DNA of 64,000 nt, taken from positions 186,001-250,000 of the forward strand of contig OZ244721.1 of NCBI GenBank assembly GCA_965219235.1, read 5' to 3'. Every line of letters begins with the position of its first letter. The first letter of the stretch is position 1. A program made the translations under genes and the position numbers. This document shows, in pieces, positions 8,069 to 17,315 of the stretch. Source of the DNA: CBDHCC01 sp965219235. Its GTDB lineage: Bacteria > Pseudomonadota > Alphaproteobacteria > Sphingomonadales > Sphingomonadaceae. The notes beneath the pieces are model-generated. The model ran no database searches, was not told the DNA's origin, and worked only from the letters and a program-made list of their open reading frames with translations.

Positions 8069-8077
8069 CGGGGCCTT

Positions 8078-8449
8078 CTAGCGGGTCGACGTGTCCGCAC
8101 CGTGACGCACCGTCCATCCCTCGCCCGCCAGCGGGTCGGGCTGGCAGCCGAGCACCGGGTCGAAGCGGGCGGTGCGGCTGGCGATGAGGGGGACGTAGGC
8201 GGTGACGCTTCGCGTGGCCGGATCCTCCTTCAGCCGGATCGACTCCATGCCCGGCTCGAAGTCGGCGGCGCAGCTGGCGAGCGGCCGGTTGCCGAAATAG
8301 CGGCAGCCGCACGCCACCCGCGCGCCGTAGCCGACGCCGAGCTGCAGGAGCGGCTTCATCGACTGGATGTATGCAAAGGTGAGCACGGCCAGCAGCAGCA
8401 GCACCGCGACGGTGCCCTGGATCACGCGGGAGCGGGTGGTGCTTGCCAT
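8078..8449 (-). CDS. Small membrane-anchored protein resembling a serine-hydrolase N-domain
   Basis: The 123-residue protein has one N-terminal transmembrane segment (GTVAVLLLLAVLTFAYI) and a small extracytoplasmic part with CGC, ASC and LGCQP cysteines. The pattern (GYGARVACGCRYFGNRP, then TAYVPLIASRTARFDPVLGC) recalls the short domain that precedes the catalytic domain in many class C beta-lactamase-like serine hydrolases. Here it is a separate gene, divergent by 27 nt from such a hydrolase. The resemblance is from memory of family patterns and needs a profile search. Confidence 0.5.
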   Translation of the reverse strand: MASTTRSRVIQGTVAVLLLLAVLTFAYIQSMKPLLQLGVGYGARVACGCRYFGNRPLASCAADFEPGMESIRLKEDPATRSVTAYVPLIASRTARFDPVLGCQPDPLAGEGWTVRHGADTSTR

Positions 8450-8476
8450 GCCGGGGGGCAGGGCTAGGCTGCGCCC

Positions 8477-9571
8477 GTGCAAAAGAAAAGGCTCTGGCCG
8501 CTCGGCCTCGCGCTGGCGATCGCCCCGGGGGTGGGCCTGTCGGTGTCCGCCGTTCCCGAGCCCGTCCATGTGGACGAACTCTGGGACAATCGCCGCCTGG
8601 AGCCCCTCTTCGGCGACGGGGAGGGCACCCGCGCGGCGCTCGTGATCGAGGACGGCTCGGTGGTCGCCAAGCGCTATGCCCCCGGCTTCTCCGACGCCAC
8701 CCGCTTCATCAGCTGGTCGATGGCCAAGACGGTGACCGCCATGCTGGTGGGCGAGCTGGTCGCCGACGGGCGGCTCCGGCTCGACGCGCCGGTCCCGATC
8801 GCCGAGTGGCAGGCGCCGGGCGATCCTCGCCGGGCCATCACGCTGCGCCAGCTGCTCCAGATGCGCTCCGGCCTGCGCCACATCGAGGTCGGCGAGCCGG
8901 TGCAGAACTCCGACACCAACCAGGTGCTGTTCGTGTCGGGCACACAGCACATGGCCGCCGACGCCATCGCCCGACCGCCGTCGAGCCCGCCCGGCACCAC
9001 CTTCACCTACGACAGCCTGACGACCGTCATCCTGTCGGAGATCGTCACCCGCGCGCTCACCCCCTCCGACGATCCCAGGGCGCGGGCGCGGGCCTACACC
9101 GACTTCGCCGATGAGCGGCTGTTCCGACCGGCCGGCATCACCTCGGCCAAGCTGGAGTTCGACGGGGCGGGCACCCAGGTCGGCGGGTCGCTGATCCACA
9201 TGACGCTGAACGACTGGGGGCGCTTTGGCCTCATGCTTCTCGACGGCACGGACGGTGGCGACAAGCAGATCGTGGCCCCCGACTGGCTCGCCTTCATGAA
9301 GACGCCCTCGCCCGCCAACGGCCAGTACGGCGCGCAGACCTGGCTCAACCGGCCGGGCAAGGGCGACCCGGTGCTGTTCCCCGGCAAGGGGCCGCCGACG
9401 GTCGCCGCCGCCTCCGGCCATCTGGGGCAGTATGTGCTCGCCGACCGCACGCCGGGTGGCCGCAGCCTGGTGGTGGTGCGCCTGGGCAAGACGCCCGACG
9501 GCACCCGGCCGGGCGTGATGGACCGCATCGGCGACCTCTTCGTTGGCTGGGCGAAGGAGACGGGCCGATGA
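8477..9571 (+). CDS. Serine hydrolase, class C beta-lactamase-like
   Basis: The 364-residue protein starts at a GTG with a signal-like hydrophobic N-terminus. The Ser-x-x-Lys motif is SWSMAKT, the Tyr motif is YDS (YxN in beta-lactamases, YxS/YxN in esterases), and the third box is HLGQY in place of KTG. This pattern belongs to the beta-lactamase/transpeptidase-like esterases and amidases, often annotated as 6-aminohexanoate-dimer-hydrolase-like. Substrate unknown. Its stop overlaps the next start by 4 nt. Confidence 0.85.
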   Translation: MQKKRLWPLGLALAIAPGVGLSVSAVPEPVHVDELWDNRRLEPLFGDGEGTRAALVIEDGSVVAKRYAPGFSDATRFISWSMAKTVTAMLVGELVADGRLRLDAPVPIAEWQAPGDPRRAITLRQLLQMRSGLRHIEVGEPVQNSDTNQVLFVSGTQHMAADAIARPPSSPPGTTFTYDSLTTVILSEIVTRALTPSDDPRARARAYTDFADERLFRPAGITSAKLEFDGAGTQVGGSLIHMTLNDWGRFGLMLLDGTDGGDKQIVAPDWLAFMKTPSPANGQYGAQTWLNRPGKGDPVLFPGKGPPTVAAASGHLGQYVLADRTPGGRSLVVVRLGKTPDGTRPGVMDRIGDLFVGWAKETGR

Positions 9572-9921
9572 CCGACGACGAGCTGTGGAGCTACGAGGAG
9601 AGCCTGTGGATCGGCGACGCGGACCACTATCGCGAGTCGATCCATCCCGAGTGCGTCATGGTGCTGCCGGAGGAGCCCTTCGCGATGAGCGGCCGGGAGG
9701 CGATCGAGGCGGTGGCGGACACCCCGCGCTGGACCTCGGCCGAGCTGTCGCGACGCAGCCTCTCGCGCCTTGCCGACGACCTGGTCGCGATCTCCTATCG
9801 TGCCCACGCCCGGCGGGAGGACGAGGGCTACACCGCCTGGTGCTCGTCCACCTATTGGAAGGGCGACCGGGGCTGGCGGGTGATCCAGCACAGCCAGACG
9901 GTGCCGCCGGTCGCCGGCTGA
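9568..9921 (+). CDS. DUF4440/SnoaL-like NTF2-fold protein
   Basis: The 117-residue protein has the layout of small NTF2-fold proteins: N-terminal helix EESLWIGDADHYRESI, the strand VMVLPEEP, GREAIEAVADTPRW, and a C-terminal beta-sheet ending WRVIQHSQTVPP. Aromatic residues line the predicted cavity. It overlaps the serine hydrolase by ATGA, so both are made together. No catalytic function can be assigned. Confidence 0.75.
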   Translation: MTDDELWSYEESLWIGDADHYRESIHPECVMVLPEEPFAMSGREAIEAVADTPRWTSAELSRRSLSRLADDLVAISYRAHARREDEGYTAWCSSTYWKGDRGWRVIQHSQTVPPVAG

Positions 9922-9929
9922 CGCCGGGC

Positions 9930-10694
9930 TCAGATGCCGGCATACCAGGCGTAGTCGCCGATGTCCTCCCAAGTGCCGCCGCGACCACCCTGGATGGCGC
10001 GGAGGCTGTCCACCACCTGGGCGCGCCCGACGTACTTCGCCTGCTTGTAGCCCAGCTGCCGTTCCACCCTCAGGCGCAGCGGCGCGCCGTTCTGGACCGG
10101 CAGCGCCCGGCCGTTGAGGCCGTAGGCGAGGATCGTCTGGGGATGGAAGGCGTCGATCAGGTCGATCGATTCGTAATAGGGGTTGCCCGAATAGAGGTCG
10201 GCGCAGTGGAAGACGACGTAGCGCGCGCCGTTCGCCAATCCGACCTGGTGGAGCAGACCGCCGAGCGGGACGCCGGTCCACTGGCCGATGGCGCTCCACC
10301 CCTCCACGCAGTCGTGGCGCGTGATCTGGGTGCGCGACGGGCGGGCGCGCAGCTCGGCGAGCGAAAAGGCGGCGGGCCGCTGGACCAGTCCGTCGATCAC
10401 CAGCCGCCAGTCGGCGAACCCGCCGGCGACGTGGCGCGCGTACTCCGGCGAGTCGGGCCGGGCGGTGCCGTTCGAGCGGAAGATCGGCGACCGATCGGCG
10501 GGCGCGAACTCGCGGGCGAGCGCGGCGCGGTCGGTCAGCAGGCGCTGGCTTCCCATCGTCAGCCGCTCCGCGCCGATCAGCGCGCGGCGCACGCCGGCGT
10601 CGGCGTTGAGCGCGTCGCAGCCCGCCAGCATCAGCCCGCCCGCGCCCAGCCCCAGCCCGCGCAGCAGGCGCCTGCGGTCCAGCGGGTCGGTCAC
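9930..10694 (-). CDS. Molybdopterin-dependent oxidoreductase (sulfite-oxidase fold)
   Basis: The 254-residue protein has a Tat-like N-terminus (DRRRLLRGLGLGAGGLML) with a lipobox LAGC, so it is likely exported folded and lipid-anchored. TRHDCVEGWSAIGQWTGVPL carries the cysteine expected to ligate molybdenum, and LRLRVERQLGYKQAKYV matches the family's C-terminal part. Related YedY/MsrP proteins reduce protein methionine sulfoxides; others oxidise sulfite. The GTG at 10694 overlaps the cytochrome b stop, making a two-gene unit in which the cytochrome supplies or accepts electrons. Confidence 0.88.
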   Translation of the reverse strand: MTDPLDRRRLLRGLGLGAGGLMLAGCDALNADAGVRRALIGAERLTMGSQRLLTDRAALAREFAPADRSPIFRSNGTARPDSPEYARHVAGGFADWRLVIDGLVQRPAAFSLAELRARPSRTQITRHDCVEGWSAIGQWTGVPLGGLLHQVGLANGARYVVFHCADLYSGNPYYESIDLIDAFHPQTILAYGLNGRALPVQNGAPLRLRVERQLGYKQAKYVGRAQVVDSLRAIQGGRGGTWEDIGDYAWYAGI

Positions 10695-11572
10695 GCCCGC
10701 TCTCCCTCGACGCGCCAGCGCCCGGTGATCATCGAGCGCACCTCGTTCACGGGTCCCGCCAGGATCACCATCGCGATGTGGACGACGAAGAAGGCGACGA
10801 GCGCCCAGGCGGCGAGGAAGTGCAGCGAGCGCGCCGACTGCCGCCCGCCGAACAGGTCGAGCAGCCAGCCCCACGCCGCGTTCATGTTCGGCGACATGGT
10901 GAGCCCGGTTCCGATCATCAGCGGGATCAGCACGAACAGGACGCCGATGTAGCTCGCCTTCTGCAGCACGTTGTAGCGGAGCGCCGCCGCGCCCGTGGGA
11001 AAGCGCAGCCGGGCGTGATCCTTGATGTCCCGCCAGACGTGCGCGGGCCGCACCTCGTCCCGCCGCAGCGCCAGGTCGCGCTGGACGTGGCGGTTGGCGA
11101 GCGAGGCGATCAGGTAGGCCAGGAGCGCGAAGGCCAGCACCATGGCGAAGGCGAGGTGCCACAGCCGGGCGTCGGCCAGGCTGTAGCCCGACGGGATCGT
11201 CGCCCAGCCGGGGAACGCCCGGTGCTGCACCGCGCCCCCCGCGTCGGTCCACACGCCGAGCACGCCGGTGGTCGGGATCTGCAGCGTGCCCACGCGCAGG
11301 AAGCCGGACGAGCCGCGCGATCCGATCTCCAGCCAGGCGGGATCGGCGTTCGCGCCATACTGGCCCCAATAGAGGCGCGGGTGGGCGTTGAAGATCATCA
11401 GCCCGCTCATGAACATGACCAGCAGCACCACGGCGTTGGTCCAGTGCCAGACGCGGGTCGCCAGGCCGTGGCGCCGGACCCGTTCGCCGGCAGGGGGGCC
11501 GGCTTCGAGAGCCGGCGGCACGGCGGCCGGCCGTGCGGTGTGGTCCGGTCCGTCAGCGGGACTGGTCGCCAT
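10691..11572 (-). CDS. Cytochrome b561-type membrane subunit
   Basis: The 293-residue protein has about four to five transmembrane helices. Likely haem ligands are His in RVWHWTNAV, LWHLAFAM, SLHFLAAW and FVVHIAMV. This arrangement fits di-haem cytochrome b subunits that pair with molybdenum enzymes. A soluble loop of about 75 residues follows the first helix. The downstream gene overlaps by 4 nt and encodes the molybdopterin protein. The N-terminal ~30 Pro/Ala-rich residues are probably cytoplasmic. Confidence 0.87.
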   Translation of the reverse strand: MATSPADGPDHTARPAAVPPALEAGPPAGERVRRHGLATRVWHWTNAVVLLVMFMSGLMIFNAHPRLYWGQYGANADPAWLEIGSRGSSGFLRVGTLQIPTTGVLGVWTDAGGAVQHRAFPGWATIPSGYSLADARLWHLAFAMVLAFALLAYLIASLANRHVQRDLALRRDEVRPAHVWRDIKDHARLRFPTGAAALRYNVLQKASYIGVLFVLIPLMIGTGLTMSPNMNAAWGWLLDLFGGRQSARSLHFLAAWALVAFFVVHIAMVILAGPVNEVRSMITGRWRVEGERA

Positions 11573-11710
11573 CCTCGTGTCCCCTTCGTCTCAGGGGCGG
11601 CACCTCGCCCGACCCTCCGGCACTCTTCGGCTCGAACGGGCGATCGGTTACGGGAGCCGTCCACGCAACCGGGATCGTCTTAACGCGGATCAACTCGTCC
11701 GTCCACGCGG

Positions 11711-12508
11711 CTAACCGCGCGACAGCTCCGCCAGAAACGCGCGCACCCGCGCCGCGTTCACCCCCAGGTCGCTGGTTCCCACGCGGCTGACGGAGCGCAC
11801 ATCGACCCGCGAGCCGCCGCGCTCCGGCCGGACGCGCACCACCACGTCGTCCCGGAAGCGGAAGAGCGAGACGGTGTCCGTCGCCTCCAGCGTGCCCGCC
11901 GCCGGATCGACCCGCGCGATCGCCCAGCCCCGCGCGCGGGCCAGCGCCTCGACCCGGGCCAGCGCTTGGGCCGGCGGGAGATCGAGATGGAGTGGCCGCA
12001 GCTCGCCATAGCGCCGGCGCACCACCTCCCGCCAACGTTCGCGGGGCGGCGCCGCGGCGAGCTCCGGGTCGCCGAGATCGGGGATCGAGTCCCAATTGTC
12101 GGCGCGCAGGGCCAGCGCCCGGAACTCCGGCGGATCGGCCGGATCGGTGGTGACGTCGTGGATCGCCGGCACCCGCGCGGCGACCGCCAGCCAGCTCCAC
12201 AGATAGCCGCAATAGCCCACCGCCAGCACCAGCGCGGCCGCGCCGACCAGACCGGCCCGCGCGCGCGTCCGCCACCCCCAGACGAGCGCCACCGCCGCCA
12301 GCAGGCCGCCCGCCGCCGCCGCGTAGAAGCCCCAGCGCAAGAGCACGAAGCCGGTGGTGAAGGGCCAGCCGCCCGCCCCGCTGCCCGCCGCGCCCGCCAG
12401 TCCGGCCAGCGCACCGCCGAGGGCGAGCGCCAGCGCCAGCCAGGCGAGCCGGCGCGCGCGGGGCCGCTGACTGGCGCGGCCGTCCGTCACGGGCGCGCTC
12501 CCCGTCAT
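11711..12508 (-). CDS. DUF1499 membrane protein
   Basis: From the ATG at 12508 this is 265 residues: about four N-terminal transmembrane helices (LAWLALALALGGALAGL onward), then the DUF1499 domain (WREVVRRRYGELRPLHLDLPP to VDVRSVSRVGTSDLGVNAARVRAFL). DUF1499 function is unknown. An ATG at 12538 is possible, but 12508 gives a 4-nt overlap with the stop of the upstream hydratase remnant. Confidence 0.82.
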   Translation of the reverse strand: MTGSAPVTDGRASQRPRARRLAWLALALALGGALAGLAGAAGSGAGGWPFTTGFVLLRWGFYAAAAGGLLAAVALVWGWRTRARAGLVGAAALVLAVGYCGYLWSWLAVAARVPAIHDVTTDPADPPEFRALALRADNWDSIPDLGDPELAAAPPRERWREVVRRRYGELRPLHLDLPPAQALARVEALARARGWAIARVDPAAGTLEATDTVSLFRFRDDVVVRVRPERGGSRVDVRSVSRVGTSDLGVNAARVRAFLAELSRG

Positions 12509-12936
12509 CCGCCGGCCCAGGGCGGGTCGCGCCGCCACGGCCAGTCTCCGGGCAGGTCGGCGGGCACGCGACCGGGCCAGTCGCCGACGCCCACCGCCGC
12601 GCCGTTGATCGCGGCGATCACCGGCTTGGCGCTGGCGAAGACGCGGAGCGCGACCCGGCCGCCGGTGTCGCGATGCGCCTCGTCCGCCCGGTCCGCAGGC
12701 CTGGTCTCGCGCCCGCCGAAGGTGTCCGCTCCGGCCGCCAGGTCCGCGCCCGCGCAGAAGGCGCGGCCCGCCCCGGTGACGATCACCGCGCGCGCGTCGG
12801 GGTCGGCGTCGGTGCGGTCGAAGGCGGCGATCAGCTCGCCGGCCATGGTGGCGGTGCAGGCGTTCAGCCGGTCGGGCCGGTCGAGCGTGATGGTGGCCAT
12901 GGCGCCGTCGACCGCCCGCCGGATCGTCTCGCCCAT
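12505..12936 (-). pseudogene. Enoyl-CoA hydratase/isomerase with large internal deletion
   Basis: 143 residues remain of a protein normally about 260 or more. The N-terminal half is good crotonase: MATITLDRPDRLNA, then AGRAFCAGADL (oxyanion-hole region) and PVIAAINGAAVGVG. It then jumps without frame loss to GRVPADLPGDWPWRRDPPW, which resembles the extreme C-terminus of this family. About 120-130 residues, including the second oxyanion glycine and the catalytic Glu region, are missing. It is probably inactive. The deletion joint is near 12590. Confidence 0.7.
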
Positions 12937-13071
12937 CGCCCGCCTCCCATGGTCGTTGTGGGCCGCTGCGCCACCGCTGTCGAGTCGGCCGGGGTTCCCG
13001 ACCTTACGCCGCCTTGCCAAGCCGGCGCGCCTGCTGTTGGAGCGGTCGCTGCGCGGGGAGGCGGGTCGAGC

Positions 13072-16000
13072 ATGGTCGAGGGGCGGGGGCGCTGGTCGTT
13101 CTGGATCGATCGCGGCGGCACCTTCACCGACGTGGTCGCGCGCGCGCCCGACGGCGCGCTGTCCGTCCGCAAGGTGCTGTCCGAGCGGCCCGACGGGCGC
13201 GACCCGGCCGTGGCCGCGATCCGCGCGCTGACGGGCGGGGGGGAGGGCGCGCTGCCCGCCGCCGACATCCGGATCGGCACGACGGTCGCCACCAACGCGC
13301 TCCTGGAGCGCACCGGCGAGCCCGTGCTGCTGGCGATCACGCGCGGCTTCGGCGACGCGCTCACGATCGGCACGCAGGACCGCCCGGACCTGTTCGCGCT
13401 CGACATCCGGCGTCCGCCTCCCCTCCACGCGGCCGTGCTGGAGGTGGATGAGCGGGTGACGCACGAGGGCGCCGTGCTGCGCCCGCTGGATCGCGAGGCG
13501 GCGCGAGCGGGACTGGCGGCCGCCTACGACAGCGGGCTCCGCGCGGTCGCGATCGTGCTGATGCACGGCTATCGCCACACGGCGCACGAGCGCGCGCTGG
13601 CGAGCTGGGCGGCGGAGGTGGGCTTCACCCAGATCTCGGTCAGCCACGAGGTCGGTCCGCTCATCAGGCTGGTCGGGCGCGGCGAGACGAGCGTGGTCGA
13701 CGCCTATCTGTCGCCCGTGCTCCGCCGCTACGTCGCCGGGTTCGAGGCGGCGCTGGGCGGCGGACAGGCGCCGCTCTTCATGCAGTCGGGCGGGGGGCTG
13801 GCGTCGGCGTCGATCTTTCGCGGGCGCGACGCGATCCTCTCCGGCCCGGCGGGCGGCATCGTCGGCATGGCGCGCACCGCGGCCGCGGCGGGGTACGACC
13901 GGGTGGTGGGCTTCGACATGGGCGGCACGTCGACCGACGCGTCGCTCTACGCCGGCCGCTACGAGCGGGACAGCGACGCGGTGGTCGCCGGCGTCCGGGT
14001 GCGCGCGCCGACGCTGCGCATCCACACGGTCGCGGCGGGCGGCGGCTCGATCTGCCGCTTCGACGGTGGCCGCTTCACCGTCGGGCCGGGGTCGGCGGGC
14101 GCGGTTCCCGGCCCGGCCTGCTACCGGCGCGGCGGGCCGCTGACGATCACCGACTGCAACCTGGTGCTGGGCAAGCTGCAGCCCGACCACTTTCCCGCCG
14201 TGTTCGGGTCGGAGGGCGATCAGCGGCTCGATCCGGTGGCGGCGCGCGCGCGACTGGAGACGCTGGCGGCCGAGGCGGGCCGACCCGGTCCGCTCGACGA
14301 GCTCGCCGAGGGGCTGGTCGCGATCGCGGTGGCGGACATGGCGAACGCGATCCGCGCGATCTCGGTCGCGCGCGGCCACGACGTGACCCGCTTCGCGCTC
14401 GCGTGCTTCGGCGGGGCCGGCGGGCAGCACGCCTGCGGGGTCGCCGACGAGCTGGGGATGGAGACGGTGCTCGTCCACCCGCTCGCCGGCGTGCTGTCGG
14501 CCTATGGCCTGGGCCTGGCGGACCGGCGCACGGTGCGCGAGCGGACGCTCGGCGTGCCGCTGGGCCAGGAGGGTTGGCCGGAGGTCCAGTCGACCGCCCG
14601 CGCGCTCGCCGCCGCCGCCGCCGCGGCGCTCGCGTCCGAGGGGGTGGAGCGCGCCGCCATCCGGACGGACGCGAGCGCCCGGCTGCGCTCTGCGAGCACC
14701 GAGTCGAGCGTGCCCATCGCCCTCACCGACCCGGACACGATGGCCGCCGCCTTCGCCACCGACCACCAGCGTCGCTTCGGCTACGGCCCCCCGGGCGGGA
14801 TCGTGATCGACTCGGTCGCGGTGGAGGCGATCGCGGAGGCCGCCGGCGCGCCGCCGCCGCCGCCGGTCGCGGCGCCGGCCGGCCCGGACGAGGCGGCCAG
14901 CATCCGCATGGGCGGTGAGCGCCGCCCCACGCCGATCCATCGCCGCGACACCCTGTTGCCGGGCGCGACGGTGGAGGGGCCGGCGCTCGTGGTCGACCCG
15001 GTCGCGACCACGGCGGTGGAGCCGGGCTGGCGCGGCACGATCGGCCCGGACGGCACGCTGGTGCTCACCCGCATCGTGCCCCGCCGGACGGCGGCGGCGG
15101 GCGCGGCGTGCGATCCGGTGCGGTTGGCCATCTTCTCCGGCCTGTTCATGGCGATCGCCGAGGAGATGGGGGCCGCGCTTCAGCACTCCGCGTCGTCCGT
15201 GAACATCCGCGAGCGGCTCGACTTCTCCTGCGCGGTGTTCGACGGCAAGGGCCGGCTGATCGCCAACGCCCCGCACATCCCGGTCCACCTCGGCTCGATG
15301 GGCGCCAGCGTGGGCACCGTCATCGCGCGCCGGTCGGCGGACGGACGCGGCATCCGGCGCGGCGACGTCTACGCGCTCAACGCGCCCTACGACGGCGGCA
15401 CCCACCTGCCCGACATCACGGTCATCCGGCCGGTGTTCGCCGACGAAGGCGCCGCGCCCGACTTCTGGGTGGCCGCGCGGGGCCACCACGCCGATGTCGG
15501 CGGCACCACGCCCGGCTCCATGCCGCCCGACAGCCGCTCGATCGCGGACGAAGGCGTGGTGTTCGACAATGTGCTCCTGGTGGACCAGGGCCGGCTGCGC
15601 GGGGCGGAGGTGCGCCAGCTGCTGGCCTCGTGGCCGCATCCGGCCCGCAGTCCGGACACGAACATGGCCGATCTCGCCGCCCAGATCGCCGCCTGCGCGC
15701 GCGGGGCGGAGCGGCTGGCGGCGACCGCGCGCGAGCACGGCGCGGCCGTCGTCGCCGCCTACATGGCGCACGTGCAGGATCACGCCGCGGCCGCCGTCGC
15801 CCGCCTGCTGCCGCGCCTGTCACCCGGCCGCGCGGAGCTGGCGCTGGACGACGGCGCGGTCGTGCGCGTGGCGGTGGAACCGGGGCCGGACGGGCTGACG
15901 GTCGACTTCGCGGGCACCAGCGGCCAGCATCCCGGCAACTTCAACGCTCCGCCCGCCGTGGTGCGCGCCGCCGTGCTCTACGTGCTGCGCTGCCTGGTGG

Positions 16001-16644
16001 ACGAGCCGGTGCCGCTCAACGACGGGTTCCTGCGCCACGTCGCGATCCGGGTGCCGGACGGGTCGATGCTCTCGCCCCGCTTTCCGGCGGCGGTCGTCGC
16101 GGGCAATGTGGAGACCAGCCAGATCGTGACCGACGCGCTGTTCGCCGCCTTCGGCGCGCTGGCGGGGAGCCAGGGGACGATGAACAACCTGACCTTCGGC
16201 ACCGCCCGCCATCAGTATTACGAGACGATCGCGGGCGGCGCGGGCGCGGGACCGTCCTTCGCCGGGTCGGACGCGGTGCAGACGCACATGACGAACAGCC
16301 GGCTGACCGACCCGGAGGTGCTGGAGAGCCGCTTTCCCGTGCTGGTCGACCGCTTCGCCATCCGGCGCGGGTCGGGCGGGGCGGGGCGCTGGCGCGGCGG
16401 CGACGGTGCGGTCCGCCGCCTCGTCTTCCGCGAGCACGCGCAGGCGGCGATCCTGTCGAACCACCGCCGCGTGGCCCCGGCGGGCATGGCGGGAGGCGGC
16501 GACGGCGCCGTCGGGATCAACCGGATCGAGCGGGCCGCCGGAACGGCCGAGACGCTGGGCGCGACGGCATCGGTCGCCGTCGAGCCCGGCGACGCCATCG
16601 TGATCGAGACGCCCGGCGGCGGCGGCTGGGGCGCGCCCGGCTGA
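13072..16644 (+). CDS. 5-oxoprolinase/hydantoinase, fused A and B subunits
   Basis: The 1190-residue protein joins a HyuA part (residues ~8-690; FWIDRGGTFTDVV, GFDMGGTSTDASLY, both actin-like ATP-binding motifs) to a HyuB part (DPVRLAIFSGLFMAIAEEMG onward). The single-chain length is that of ATP-dependent 5-oxoprolinases, which open pyroglutamate to glutamate; N-methylhydantoinases and acetophenone carboxylases share the architecture. The neighbouring DUF969/DUF979 permease pair supports a role on an imported cyclic amide. I chose the ATG at 13072 since homologues begin near the RGGTFTD motif. It overlaps DUF969 as TGATG. Confidence 0.85.
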   Translation: MVEGRGRWSFWIDRGGTFTDVVARAPDGALSVRKVLSERPDGRDPAVAAIRALTGGGEGALPAADIRIGTTVATNALLERTGEPVLLAITRGFGDALTIGTQDRPDLFALDIRRPPPLHAAVLEVDERVTHEGAVLRPLDREAARAGLAAAYDSGLRAVAIVLMHGYRHTAHERALASWAAEVGFTQISVSHEVGPLIRLVGRGETSVVDAYLSPVLRRYVAGFEAALGGGQAPLFMQSGGGLASASIFRGRDAILSGPAGGIVGMARTAAAAGYDRVVGFDMGGTSTDASLYAGRYERDSDAVVAGVRVRAPTLRIHTVAAGGGSICRFDGGRFTVGPGSAGAVPGPACYRRGGPLTITDCNLVLGKLQPDHFPAVFGSEGDQRLDPVAARARLETLAAEAGRPGPLDELAEGLVAIAVADMANAIRAISVARGHDVTRFALACFGGAGGQHACGVADELGMETVLVHPLAGVLSAYGLGLADRRTVRERTLGVPLGQEGWPEVQSTARALAAAAAAALASEGVERAAIRTDASARLRSASTESSVPIALTDPDTMAAAFATDHQRRFGYGPPGGIVIDSVAVEAIAEAAGAPPPPPVAAPAGPDEAASIRMGGERRPTPIHRRDTLLPGATVEGPALVVDPVATTAVEPGWRGTIGPDGTLVLTRIVPRRTAAAGAACDPVRLAIFSGLFMAIAEEMGAALQHSASSVNIRERLDFSCAVFDGKGRLIANAPHIPVHLGSMGASVGTVIARRSADGRGIRRGDVYALNAPYDGGTHLPDITVIRPVFADEGAAPDFWVAARGHHADVGGTTPGSMPPDSRSIADEGVVFDNVLLVDQGRLRGAEVRQLLASWPHPARSPDTNMADLAAQIAACARGAERLAATAREHGAAVVAAYMAHVQDHAAAAVARLLPRLSPGRAELALDDGAVVRVAVEPGPDGLTVDFAGTSGQHPGNFNAPPAVVRAAVLYVLRCLVDEPVPLNDGFLRHVAIRVPDGSMLSPRFPAAVVAGNVETSQIVTDALFAAFGALAGSQGTMNNLTFGTARHQYYETIAGGAGAGPSFAGSDAVQTHMTNSRLTDPEVLESRFPVLVDRFAIRRGSGGAGRWRGGDGAVRRLVFREHAQAAILSNHRRVAPAGMAGGGDGAVGINRIERAAGTAETLGATASVAVEPGDAIVIETPGGGGWGAPG

Positions 16645-17315
16645 TGCTCGTGCTGTCCGGCATCGCGGTGATCGTGCTGGGCTTCCTGCTCCGCTTCAAC
16701 CCGCTGCTCGTGGTCGCGGTGGCGGCCGCGGTGACGGGGGTGGCCGCAGGGCTGGAGCCGCTCGCGATCCTCGCCGCCTTCGGCAAGGCGTTCAACGACA
16801 CGCGCTACGTCACCATCATCTACATCGTCCTGCCGGTGATCGGCCTCCTGGAACGCCACGGGCTGCAGGAGCGCGCGCGCCAGGTCGTGGCGGGTCTGAA
16901 GGGTGCGACCGCCGGGCGGCTGCTGATCGGCTATCTGCTGTTCCGCCAGATCACCGCCGCGCTGGGCCTCAACTCGATCGCCGGCCACGCCCAGACCGTG
17001 CGCCCGCTGGTCGCCCCGATGGCGGAGGCGGCGGCCGACCTGCGCACCGGCGAGCGCGCGGCCGACGACGAGCGGGTGCCCGCGATGGCGGCGGCCACCG
17101 ACAATGTCGGCCTGTTCTTCGGCGAGGACATCTTCATCGCGATCGGCTCCATCCTGCTGATGAAGGCGGTGCTGGAGGGCTATGGCATCGACCTGGCCCC
17201 GCTCCAGCTGTCGGTCTGGGCGATCCCCACCGCCATCGCGGCGTTCGCGATCCACGGGACCCGCCTGCTGCTGTTCGACCGGCGGCTGGCGCGCACGCGG
17301 GGTCCGGAGGCGTGA
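16644..17315 (+). CDS. DUF969 family membrane protein
   Basis: The 223-residue integral membrane protein has about six hydrophobic segments. Conserved-looking stretches are FGKAFNDTRYVTIIYIVLPVIGLLERHGLQERA and ATDNVGLFFGEDIFIAIGSILL (only parts shown matter: NDTR, LPVIGLLE, NVGLFFGED). DUF969 and DUF979 occur as adjacent pairs and look like two halves of a permease. The start overlaps the oxoprolinase stop, and the stop overlaps the DUF979 start, so the operon is translationally coupled. Confidence 0.85.
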   Translation: MLVLSGIAVIVLGFLLRFNPLLVVAVAAAVTGVAAGLEPLAILAAFGKAFNDTRYVTIIYIVLPVIGLLERHGLQERARQVVAGLKGATAGRLLIGYLLFRQITAALGLNSIAGHAQTVRPLVAPMAEAAADLRTGERAADDERVPAMAAATDNVGLFFGEDIFIAIGSILLMKAVLEGYGIDLAPLQLSVWAIPTAIAAFAIHGTRLLLFDRRLARTRGPEA

